Part shown: piece by piece, positions 23,132-32,945 of the stretch | Layout of the letters: every line of letters starts with the position of its first letter | How positions within the stretch are numbered: the stretch's first letter is position 1 | Made by a program: the position numbers and the translations under genes | NCBI GenBank assembly: GCA_963693305.1 | Contig: OY855912.1 | Coordinates: 6,999,001 to 7,063,000, forward strand | DNA: 64,000 nucleotides | Direction: 5' to 3' | From: Meandrina meandrites | Lineage: Eukaryota > Cnidaria > Anthozoa > Scleractinia > Meandrinidae | The notes under the pieces: model-generated | Databases searched by the model: none | What the model was told of the DNA's origin: nothing | Seen by the model: only the letters and a program-made list of their open reading frames with translations

Positions 23132-23350
23132 TACAGTAGAATCCCGATTTATAGAAACCTTCAAGGGAAACGAAAATTGGTGCGAGAAATTGGGAGTTCG
23201 AGAAATGTATATAAAATAAATCGCTTCAAAGACAGGATATGTAGAGAATCGACAGTGTGGAGTCCATTGTTCTCAATTAACGTTTTTTTTTTCGGGGGGG
23301 AGGGCAATTTTTTTTTTTGCAAGTGTTCCGGTTTAAGTAGTCGCGCTGTA
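23132..23350. mobile_element. pogo/Tigger-like end, degraded
   Basis: TA followed by CAGTAGAATCCCGATTTATA resembles the CAGT-GAACCCC-type terminus of pogo/Tigger elements. Behind it are GAAATTGGGAGTTCGAGAAA-like subterminal repeats. I could not find a clear opposite end. A second fragment of similar sequence lies at 44304-44430. Confidence 0.4.
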
Positions 23351-24067
23351 ACACTTGTTATCCTACCCTAAGCAATTACTAAGTAATTTAAAAATCTTTT
23401 GGAGTTAAATAACCGTCAAATATCCGTTCTTATCTTTTTTCTACAAAATGCTGAGTTTGTCTGTAACTCTGATTCAAGGGTCGTTTGCTGCTTCTGTAAA
23501 CTTCCTTCAGTTACCAAATATACAACTTTGAAGAGTTCCTTTTAGCATTCAGCCTCGAATAAATGTCGATAATCTGGAAAGATGAGAAAGCAGGAGAATG
23601 ACTGATACATCACAATGTCACCGCAGTGTGTTTTGTACTTGTGCTTTAGTTCGTTGACGTGCTGAGGGCAGATGATGAATAAACATCGCATCAAACCGTT
23701 CGTTGCTTATGAAAATGGTTGTGATGTTTTTGAAGTGGAAGGAGAAGGGGGGAGGGGATGGTGCGCTGGGGAGGAATATTTTTGGTAAACCTTACAGTGA
23801 ACTACTTCAATAAAGAGCTTTTTAGCCAGTCAAAACTACTGCGAACACTACCTCATGTTGCTTAACAACTGTTACTCATTTCCCCAACATCCAATCAAAA
23901 TATAGGAAAGCTGTTGTATACTCGACGGTATTAAACTCAACCTGCCCATCGTGCGCTGCGATCGCGCGGAATAACGTCTGATACTGGCTAAAATCAGACG
24001 TTATTTCCCAAAACTGAGTGAGCAGGATAATTAACACTTATTGGACGGGGTTGAACAAAATATCGTA
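23350..24067. other. Intergenic, no gene recognised
   Basis: No supported coding region. AATAAA hexamers occur (for example near 23809), but they are too far from CCDC57 to assign. Confidence 0.4.
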
Positions 24068-24074
24068 ATTTGTT

Positions 24075-24460
24075 GGGGGCACCCAACGGATCGTTTCGGT
24101 AAATTATCTGTTCGGAAGGCCTTTAATCCCCTCTGATTTTCTGAAGAGAATTGTCACCTCGAACTTTCGTGATATGAGAAATTTAATGTCTGTTGTTTTC
24201 GAATTGTAAAAAATGTCGTTTTAGGTACCGAAAAAAGGTCAGCTATCATTTTCCGAAAGGCGATAAGACCTAAGGTTTTCGGGGAATGGACAAAAAAGCC
24301 CTAATAAATTCGAGAATACTCAAGTTCCTCTAGAATAACCGAACAGATAAAATTTTTTTAGCGCAACCTAAAATTAACACACAGAGCTTTAAAAGTACTC
24401 CAGATAGCCTAAAACAGCGTTTGAAAGCATTTGAGAGAAAACGGTCTTTGGGTGCCCCTG
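24075..24460. mobile_element. 386-bp inverted-repeat transposon
   Basis: Inverted ends GGGGGCACCCAACGG and (from the right) CAGGGGCACCCAAAGAC, flanked by direct repeats ATTTGTT at 24068-24074 and 24461-24467. A second, inner inverted pair around ATCTGTTCGG lies at about 24108 and 24342. The 7-bp duplication is close to the 8 bp of hAT elements; the family is inference. Confidence 0.6.
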
Positions 24461-24847
24461 ATTTGTTAGTGCCGATCTGCGAGACACTGTTAAATCATGA
24501 TATTTTGCGAAAACCGAGTTCAATAACATACTGTTTTATCATTCGATCACTGAATTTGTTTTGCACGTTTTGCACAATTACCTACGGGAAGTGGGAACTT
24601 CGCGCTTCCTTGCTTAAGTGATGCAAACGAAAGCGAAACTTCAAGTTCAAGTTCGATGATGTGAGCTGTTCGCCATCCATCTTCCAATGCTAGTTCTAAC
24701 TCTCTTTCTTTCAGATATATTGCCGAAATACATTAAGGGAAATTTCGAGTAATGTCCAGGATTGAACGCAGCAACGAAAATTACGAAAGATCCCCACTTG
24801 GCTGTACACTTAACAACAGCGAGCTTCAGGCCACGAAGCGGCCTTGC

Positions 24848-25255
24848 AAAGAACGAGGTATATTCATTTGTAGCACGCTTGTTTCGGCTCATGAATTAAA
24901 GAACGAGGTATATCCATGTGTAGCGTGCTTGTTTTGGCCGATGGTTTAAAGAACGAGGAATATTCATTTGTAGCGCGCTTGTTTCGGCTCATGGATTAAA
25001 GAACGAGGTATATTCATGTGTAGTATGCTTGTCTTGGCCGATGGTTTAAAGAACGAGGTATATTCATGTGTAGCGTGCTTGTTTTGGCCGATGGTTTAAA
25101 GAACGAGGGATATTCATTTGTAGCACGCTTGTTTCGGCTCATGGATTAAAGAACGAGGTATATTCATGTGTAGTATGCTTGTTTTGGCCGATGGTTTAAA
25201 GACTGACGAGGTATATTCATGTGGAGCGCTCTTGTTCCTTTAAAGAACGAGGTGT
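24848..25255. repeat. 50-bp tandem repeat with two alternating unit types
   Basis: Seven to eight units of 50 bp start with AAAGAACGAGGTATATTCAT. Two types alternate: one ends in TTTCGGCTCATG, the other in TTTTGGCCGATGG. The order is A-B-A-B-B-A-B followed by degraded units, so the array grew partly by 100-bp dimers. Confidence 0.85.
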
Positions 25256-25261
25256 ATTCAT

Positions 25262-25530
25262 GTCGAAAGACGCAGGAATTTGCAAGACAATGAACTGCGA
25301 AAAATCGTTGACATGACGAAAAACCGTCAAGGTTGCGAAAAATCGCAAATTTTGTAAATTTTGTCAAATCCGCAGGCAGGCTCAGGTGAAGTGTTCGAAT
25401 TAGCATTTCAATACACTACAAGACGCGGAAATTTGCAAGACAAAAAACTGCGGAAAATCGTTAACATGACGAAAAACCGTCAAGGTAGAGAAAAATCGTT
25501 GCGTTTGCAGAATTTCGTCAAACACTAAAT
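25262..25530. repeat. Tandem duplication, about 153-bp unit
   Basis: Two copies start near 25268 and 25421 with GACGCAGGAATTTGCAAGAC or a close variant. Each continues through a shared ATGACGAAAAACCGTCAAGG, with moderate divergence. No coding function seen. Confidence 0.7.
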
Positions 25531-25726
25531 TTTGTAAGTGCGTTCAATACTGGACATAAGTGGAGTGAAATTTCCGTTACCTTCTTTGTATTCCCGCTGT
25601 TTTACTAGGTCTAGTAGAAAAATCAAACGCTTTAGCCCTTCCACAACCCTGGAAAACGAGCTGCCATTTTCCCCGGAAGTTGACACAACTACGCATGAGC
25701 AGAAAATTATTTATAGCAAAATCCAA

Positions 25727-25932
25727 TCTCGTCCCCAGAGCCTGCCATCCTTCTGGTCTGCGCCTACAAATAATGGTCTACTCATGCGCATCCTCGCGTT
25801 TTTTAAATGACATCTCGAATTTCGCTGACCACGCGACCAAAAAAACGGAGGGCTCTGGGAACGAGAATGACTTCGCTCAATCTCGTTCCCAGAGCCTGCG
25901 TGCCCTTGATCAGCGATCTCTGGGGACGAGAT
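25727..25932. mobile_element. Inverted-repeat fragments of a TCTCGTCCCCAGAGCC family
   Basis: Four copies, two in each orientation, of a motif close to TCTCGTTCCCAGAGCC lie at about 25729, 25849, 25880 and 25916. The outer pair would enclose an element of about 200 bp. The motif resembles, but is not identical to, the ends of MITE family A. Boundaries are uncertain. Confidence 0.45.
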
Positions 25933-26311
25933 TGTATTTGTAAGCAGTTATTTACAGATCACGTGTTAGGGTCCCAACCAATGAAAAGGAAAGGCAAAAT
26001 GCATCGAATGATAATGTGAATTGGCTGTATCAGAAGATTTCCACAAATATACCAATGCAAATGCGCAATCTGATTGGTTTAGCCGTTAGCACACGAGTTC
26101 GGAGCGAGTTCGGAATGTGTAAGATAAAACACACTGTATAATACAGAACTAGAACTGGAATAATTGGAAATTGTTCAATTGGACATAATTTAGTGAGAAT
26201 TCGACTATTCGCCTTCAATTTCTTTGAGGTGATGGTCGATTCGGCCTACGGCCTCATCATTATGTCACAGAAATTTCGAGCTCATAATCTAACATTGTGT
26301 CTAATTGTTAA

Positions 26312-27000
26312 GCCCTGGTCAAACGGCACATGATAGTCGATGAGAGTTGATTCTCTCCTAACTATCATCAACTATCACCAACTATCATTGAAATGGTCAA
26401 ACGGCCAAAGAAGTTTGTAATAGTTGACAATAGTTCACCGGCAGTCGCACGAGCAAAGTCACGCGAGCAGCTAGTTCATTCGAAGAAATGTCCCAAAGGC
26501 AGGGCCGTGCCTAAAATTCGTCATTACTCTGTCTCGCCGCATTGCCCTTCTTACCCGATGAACATTTAGTGATGCGCTTCTTTTTTTTTTTTTTTTTTTG
26601 CGGTGTTTCTTCTAATTCTTGCGAGCTGACGCTTTCTTCGGAAGATATCTTCTCTATGTTATCTTGGTCGTCAATAGTTTTTTTGTCATGATTATCATCT
26701 TGAATATAAACACGAATTTCTGAAGCTGCAGCTGAGCCTCGCGAGGAACTTATGGCGACCATTTTAAACGAGCCCGCCGATTTTGGGGGAAAACAGCTGA
26801 CTGAAAAACTATCATGAACTATCATACGCGTGGTCAAACGGGAAAAACTATCATCGACTATCATGAAGAATTTGAACAAGCTCAAAATGAATAATAGTTG
26901 ATGATAGCAGATGATAGCGTATGATAGTTGGTGGTCAAACGGAAGCGCGCGCTTCAACTATCATCGATTATCGTCAACTATCATCGACTATCATGGGCCG
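26312..27000 (-). mobile_element. PIF/Harbinger-like element with AACTATCATC arrays
   Basis: TAA flanks both sides (26309-26311 and 27001-27003), fitting the TWA duplication of PIF/Harbinger elements. Near each end are inverted copies of GGCACATGATAGTCGATGA, and further in are many copies of AACTATCATC and of GGTCAAACGG in both orientations. On the minus strand a frame starting near 26764 encodes about 84 residues: a Ser-rich start (MVAISSSRG), an acidic middle and a lysine run, then a stop near 26513. This looks like the N-terminal part of an element-encoded protein, with no catalytic domain left. Confidence 0.6.
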
Positions 27001-27061
27001 TAATTACGCGGAAATCGCGTTTCTTGATTAGTAAAGTGGTGCTAAAATAAAATGAACTTAC

Positions 27062-30000
27062 GCGATGAGCAAGATGCCGACAGCAACTGTGGAGATGGAA
27101 CTTCTGAACACTTCTGTGCCTGTAGAAACAAGTAATGAATTTTTTTTTTATATATGCAAAACTGAATTAAAAGTTTGTGGTAATCCGGGATTAGTTTTAT
27201 CTTGCGTTGGACAACTGGGCCTAGATTTTTATTTGACACTGTAAGGCAGGCCGGCAAGAGAGTACTTCATATAAGCTTGCATAGTCGTGACACCCGGCAA
27301 GGAACTGGGATCTGTGTCAGGGAGGCTAAAAAGGCCTTTATCTTTAAGGATTGACAATTACAGACTTCCGTTAAGCAAATCCAGGAACAAACCTGAGAGT
27401 GGGCAATACGGTTCAACGCATTTAACCACTTTTGTCAAGTTGTTGTGTTTGATACAAGCACTGTTATCCAGCGTCTTTGAGTGTGAATGACACTGGCGAC
27501 TCGCCGTCACTGTCCCACCCTTTCCTGTACAGTACTTATGGCAATCGTCTTCGTCCACAGACCAGTCTGTCCAGTTTAGCGACACTGAAACAGTACAAAA
27601 CAAAAACAAGTTTAACCAGTCATTCCCGGCCCAACGCTAAATCAAGTAAACTTAAGGGGTGGGGAGGGGGGGGAGGGGTGGTGGGGTGGGTATCCTGGGG
27701 CGCCCTTAACCCCCCCCCCCCCCCACCTCTTGTTTAAGTAAACAACATACGGTGGAACCCCGTTAACAGGGACACCAAGGGGACATGCCAAAGTATCCGT
27801 ATTAAGCGGTCTCTCAGATAAAAAGTGTTTTATCGATACAAAGACTAAGGCAGACTTTTTACGGCAACAAAACGTTGTTTTAATTGTACTGTAACTGTAA
27901 AATCAAATTATGGAAACCTTATGTTCATTTATCATACTCTCGGACTAAAATTAATTTTGTAGTACCGTTCTTGAAACTCGACGAAGGACTCCTTGAAAAA
28001 GTCTGTGGCTTTACTTTGCACTGACGCTTTTAGTTTGCGACTCAACCAGGTGGACTGAATATTAGACAAAACCTTTGAAAGGTTATTCGTTGTTTTGTTA
28101 GGTTTTCATTGGAGAGATATTCAATCACGTCCTCCGACTTGTCATATAGCTTCTATGCATGACAATGACAATAGACAGTGCACACTGATAAACAGTGTCC
28201 GTAAAGCGGGATTGGCGATGTATAAGAGTTTGTCAAGCGGGACACAGAAAAGTGTCCGTTGACCGTATAAAAGGTGTCCGTAACAAACGGGTTAGTTTTA
28301 GAGAAAATATATAAGCTTTTCGCCGTAACAAATGAAACTGTCTGTAATATCGGGGGTTCCACTGTACAAACCTTATAATTCAGGTGGGGAGAAAGCGCTA
28401 ATCAGAAGAATCAATATACCATATTAGATCTTTTCCAGTGCTAGATAGTTACATACTCCATTTTCAGGACCGAACATCTACAGTACCCTGGGTGTGACAC
28501 TGGTGTGACCCCCCCCCCTTTGCCCCCCCCCCCCCCCCTTTTGAAGATCCAAGCTATGTCCCTGTTTTTCGGTATTGTTTGGTGTTGCTGAATCCAAACC
28601 TATTGTAATTTGGGTCTTTTGAATCTTTTGTTTTCATTCATTTGTGATCGCAATAGTAAGAAATTGCCATTTTCAGTAGTCCATAAAAATTATCACCACC
28701 TTTTCGTACAGTACAGGTTTTCGCGACATGTTTGCACTCTTTTTTTTCAGAGGAATGGCAGAATTTACTGCAAAACTGATCTCATATAGCCTGCATTCCC
28801 TAGTGCCCGGAAGATTCGCAGCCTAGGTCTATTGATACCTGAAGATGAAGGTGTCAGACTCTGTAATGTAGAAGAAGCTCTCGTCGTTGTAGGAACGATT
28901 GTAACGGCGACGCTACCTGGCCGAGGAACAGAGCTTGACGAATAGTTGGCAGTCATATAATGTGTTTGGTGTGGAAAGGAGCCAGAGTGACTCACATTTG
29001 TTTCTTTCTCAGAGACAGTGCTTGCATTTGACACTGGATTCGTTGACGCGACCGGAACGTTGCTTGTTTGCAGCACTGATTCCTTGGACATGACAGAAAC
29101 GTCACTCGTCGTCTGCAACGTTGGTTTCGTCGCGGTTGAATTGGCAGAAACGCCACTCGCCGTTTGTGACGCTGATTCCGTTAACGTGGCAGGAACACCG
29201 CTTGTCTGCGACACTAATGCGTTAACGCCAGTGGACATTAAGGTTTCTTTTCCTGGTGTACTTACTCCTATAAGGTCGGAGGAGGACACCGCGACGGTTG
29301 CGATAGTCGAAACGGTTGCGTCGGTCGACGAAACGGTTGCGTCGGTCGACGAAACAGTTACGTCGGTCGACGAAACGGTTGCGTCGGTCGACGAAACGGT
29401 TGCGTCGGTCGACGAAACAGTTACGTCGGTCGACGAAACGGTTGCGTCGGTCGACGAAACGGTTGCGTCGGTCGACGAAACAGTTACGTCGGTCGACGAA
29501 ACGGTTGCGTCGGTCGACGAAACGGTTGCGCTGGTCGACGAAACGGCTGCGTTGGTCGACGAAAGGGTTGCGTTGGTCGACGAAAGGGTTGCGATGGTCG
29601 ATGAAAGGGTTGCGATGGTCGACGAAAGGGTTGCGATGGCCGACGAAAGGGTTGCGATGGTCGACGAAAGGGTTACGTTGGTCGGCAAAAGGGTTGCGTT
29701 GATCGACAAAAGGGTTGCTTTGGTCGACGAAAGGGTTGCGATGGTCGACGAAAGGGTTGCGATGGTCGACGAAAGGGTTGCGATGGTCGACAAAGGGGTT
29801 ACGTTGGGCGACGAAAGGGCTGCGATGGTCGACGAAAGGGTTGCGATGGTCGACGAAAGATTTGCGATGGTTGACGAAAGGGTTGCGATGATCGACGAAA
29901 GGGTTGCGTTGGTCGACGGAAGGGTTGTGATGGTCGACGAAAGATTTGCGATGGTCGACGAAAGGGTTGCGTTGGTCGACGAAAGGGTTGCGATGGTCGA

Positions 30001-30132
30001 CGAAATGGTTGCGTTGGTCGACGAAACGTTGACGATTACGTTGGCGGACGAGGAAGTCTGCTGTGATTGGTAGCAAATCACAGCAATTTGGAGAAGTCGT
30101 AAAAATAAGTCCATTCTGAGGGAAGCGTTCAT
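27062..30132 (-). CDS. Ser/Thr-rich TSP1-domain membrane protein (partial)
   Basis: Three minus-strand exons join in phase: 30132-28839 (a 5' UTR part begins at 30139 after an acceptor TTTCTCAG), 27584-27393 and 27119-27062. Exon A encodes a hydrophobic start (MDLFLRLLQIAVICY), likely a signal peptide, then about 250 residues of heptads such as SSTIATL and SSTDATV with NAT/NVS glycosylation sites, then a non-repetitive Ser/Thr region. It ends at a phase-1 donor, TCAG|GTATCA. Exon B is 192 bp, phase 1-1, and encodes a thrombospondin type 1 domain: WTDWS, six cysteines, SRQC and a final VEPYC. Exon C begins TEVFRSSISTVAVGILLIA, probably the start of a transmembrane helix, and ends in a good donor, GC|GTAAGT. 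Later exons were not found. The design suggests a glycosylated cell-surface or matrix protein. The partner and function are unknown. RNA evidence is needed for the joins. Confidence 0.65.
27660..27724. repeat. G-rich and C-rich low-complexity tract
   Basis: GGGGAGGGG-type sequence followed by a C-run, inside the intron between the TSP1 exon and the Ser/Thr-rich exon of the minus-strand gene. Another C-run lies at about 28508-28540. Confidence 0.8.
27750..28364. mobile_element. pogo/Tigger-like transposon derivative
   Basis: Inverted ends CGGTGGAACCCCGTTAAC and (from the right) CAGTGGAACCCCCGATATTA, flanked by TA on both sides (27748-27749 and 28365-28366). CAGTGGAACCCC and TA duplication are typical of Tigger. 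The body has repeats of GTGTCCGTA type and no transposase frame. It lies in the intron between the Ser/Thr-rich and TSP1 exons. Confidence 0.75.
29290..30040 (-). repeat. 21-bp coding minisatellite
   Basis: Tandem 21-bp units inside the Ser/Thr-rich exon, each encoding seven residues. Units at 29310-29530 are nearly identical and alternate in a three-unit pattern (GTTGCG, GTTGCG, GTTACG), giving a 63-bp higher-order repeat. Units at 29530-30040 are more divergent. The plus strand and one other minus frame are also open through the array, a consequence of the 21-bp period. Confidence 0.85.
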
Positions 30133-30139
30133 TTGGCAC

Positions 30140-31511
30140 CTGAGAAAGTGGAAAAACCCAAATTCTCGTTAAATAACATGTATCTTTAATTTCCTATAAT
30201 AAGGTAACTACACTTGTACAAAATCCTCTCCCATCCGCGAAAGCTACTTCAGAAGAGGGGGGGGGGGGGAGGGGGGGGGAGGGGGGGGGGGTGAAGAAAA
30301 GGGAAAAACTACGAAAAATGAAAAATAGGGGAAGCGCAGGGAACGACAGGAAGGGCGCCGTCCCCTCCAGTCGTAACCAAAACAGCATCAGAGAACCGCA
30401 CATCACATGGCTACAAAGGCCTCTTTCCCCGGGCTCTTTCCTCTCTTTGTGTCTTCCCAGTGTCCCCCGCGTGCTTTCATTTCCCCTTCTACCCAGGCTC
30501 CGCGCGCTTAATTTTCACCTCTCCCTATATTTCCCAGCCCGTACGAAAGAAAATGAAGAAGCCTCTGCCGAGGAGAGATTTAGAAGACCGCAAACACAAA
30601 GACAACTCTTCCTGTTCTCATGAATTCATTATGCATTTTCCAACAACCTCTTCAATATGTGCACGAAGATTATGTTCTGCTTTATTTGGCAGCAGGACAG
30701 TTCCGTTGAATTGCTGGTTTTCCCTGTCACGCCACATAAAAGTAAATCCAAAACTATTGAGTCAAAAAATTAAGAATTTTACAGGTCAGTTCACCCTCAT
30801 GAACAAGTTAACATTCACATAAACACTTCTCGCACTGAAAACCTCAACCGTTCAGATTGTTAAAAATCACAGGATGAAGCATTTTTTTAAGCATACGTGA
30901 CAGCCTTCTGGCGGCTATCTTGATATCGTTTGGCGTGAAACTCCAAGATTCAGAATGCTCTTGGCGGCGGATGCTATCGAGCTTAAAACTTTGCAAGATG
31001 TATATTAAGGACGTCTAATAGCCAGTAAAGGATAATTCTGGATTTTAGAATTTCGACGTCACGTGCAGGCTATTTAACGATATTATCAGGATAAAATATT
31101 ACTGGCTTCTTCGACAAATTTTGGATGCGTTTTATTTTTAGGTTTCACTGGTAAGTATACGTGAAAAAGTCCAATCGCACGGTTTGCCTAACGTTTCTTT
31201 TGTCTCACATCCGCTAGAGGTTTGGTTTAGAGCATTTGAGTGCCTTTTCCTCCTCCACTGAAGGAGCCTCTGTGAAGGAATGCCGTCAAGCCTGATTTTT
31301 GGCGATGTGCTGCAACAACTCTGAGGTTTTTCATTTTGCGCAACTCGGTTACATCGATAATTGAATACATCTTTTTTTTCTCGCGTGCAAAGTTCATCTA
31401 AGCAAGACATCGTTGATAAATTGCATGTCATCAGTCAGTATAAGAACCCTCGAGTACTCCTGGAGTTTGCAAGCTGCGTTATTAACTCATCACTCTTTCA
31501 CCGACAAGGCG
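30140..31511. other. Intergenic, possible promoter of the minus-strand TSP1 gene
   Basis: Contains a G-run at about 30256-30291 and no supported coding exon. Because an acceptor lies at the 5' border of the signal-peptide exon, an untranslated first exon and the promoter should lie here or further upstream; I cannot place them. Confidence 0.4.
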
Positions 31512-31518
31512 CATTTAG

Positions 31519-32938
31519 GAGGGTCTGGATGGGGGGTTACAAATATCAGTTGTCAGTTAAAATTATGGCCATTTGTCAGTTATCAGTTAAATTTTAGGCC
31601 ATTTGTCAGTTGTCAGTTAATGGACTATTAATAATTAACCATATAGCTTAATTATTAATTTTTGACCCAAAATGTAGCTAAAAGGTATTATTCAGAATGT
31701 AAATTATATCATTTATATTGAATTTTGGTGCTGAAATAATTCCAAGCGGCTTTTGTTGCTATACGGCCTTTTAATCAAGGCAAGTCACTACTCTCCGCCA
31801 CACGAACTTCTGCTCCAGGGGGTTACTCCCTTACATAAGCTATATACGTATGTGTGGCCCCAAAGCCAAACGGTATGGTTTTCGAGTCCTTTTGGTCTGA
31901 AATAGGGTATAGACAGAAGTCCATAACTAGAAGTCTACATCTCTGGTAATAGTCCTTGAGATATGTCTTTCGCGTGTAGGCTATTTTTAGAACAGCTTTG
32001 CCGCGAACAAGTAGCCAATCACGTTGAAGTAATGGACTTCTCGTTTTTGGTCTGAAATAGGGTATGGTTTTTGCACTCTGGTGACTCTAGTTAGCAAATT
32101 TTGGAAGAAACTATTCTGATCGTTCTTATCATGCACCCCTTGAGAAGTGTAAGTTAGGAATATGAGGCCTTTGTTAATTTTTAGGCAAACCGAAGCAGTT
32201 CCTGGATACAATGTGGTCTGAAATAGGTTATCGATTTTGGGGTCAGATCTAAAATAAGGTGGGGGAAATCGTATATTTTGGTCTAAAATAGGGTGAAGGG
32301 GTTTCTTGAAGCATGCCGCACACACCCCACACAAATTTTTAAAGAGTATCCCCCGGGCTCCTGCTTGCCGAGCCCAAAATTCCTTTCCAACATTTAGCCA
32401 ATCAAAACTAACCTTCAAAATATTGAAAACAAACAAATATGGGAAGAGGTCTTTATTACGATTAATTTCATTGGGTTTTGTTTAGCAATGCCTCGATGGT
32501 GATTGACCTAGATGAAATAGTCGGAAAGGAATATTGCACTTGGGCTAACGGGTCTATTACAGGTACTTGTTGAGAAAGGAGTAACGACAATAAAACTACT
32601 GTGTGAGAGGCTACATTGCAAAAACAAAAAATATATGTATTTCCTCAAGTTTAGTTTTCAATCAGGTTATGGGTCATGCGGTAAATTATTAACGAAATAT
32701 GACACTCTACCCTCCTGCTGCTAAGATTTAGCATAAAACATGCATTTGTTGGACGAAAAGAGTCATACAATGTTATTTACAACGGTGTTTTGTGGATATT
32801 AAGAACAAACAGTCTTTTGTCAGTTGCCAGAAAAACTCACTACAAATGTCAGTTGTCAGTTAAATTTTAGGCGATATGTCAGTTATCAGTTAAAATTTTG
32901 GCCATTTGTCAGTTGTCAGTTAACCCCATCCAGACCCT
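31519..32938. mobile_element. 1.4-kb element with TGTCAGTT arrays
   Basis: Inverted ends GAGGGTCTGGATGGGG with direct repeats CATTTAG on both sides (31512-31518 and 32939-32945). The subterminal zones hold several copies of TGTCAGTTRTCAGTTAAA followed by TTTTGGCCAT in inverted arrangement. No transposase frame is visible; the centre is occupied by another inserted element (31818-32354). A degraded relative may lie at about 59310-59400. Confidence 0.7.
31818..32354. mobile_element. Nested element with GGTCTGAAATAGGGT repeats
   Basis: Short inverted ends GGGGGTTACTC and GAGTATCCCCC. The body contains at least four copies of a motif close to TTTGGTCTGAAATAGGGTA and a left part with ACATAAGCTATATACG. 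It lies inside the 31519-32938 element, so it inserted later. Confidence 0.5.
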
Positions 32939-32945
32939 CATTTAG

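Noticed and set aside
24880..25240. CRISPR-like regular repeats
   Set aside because: The units are contiguous 50-bp tandem repeats without unique spacers, in a eukaryotic setting.
29018..30073. Plus-strand 351-residue frame and a second minus frame over the 21-bp repeat
   Set aside because: Shadows of the Ser/Thr-rich exon, which alone has a signal peptide and splice sites that fit the neighbouring TSP1 exon.
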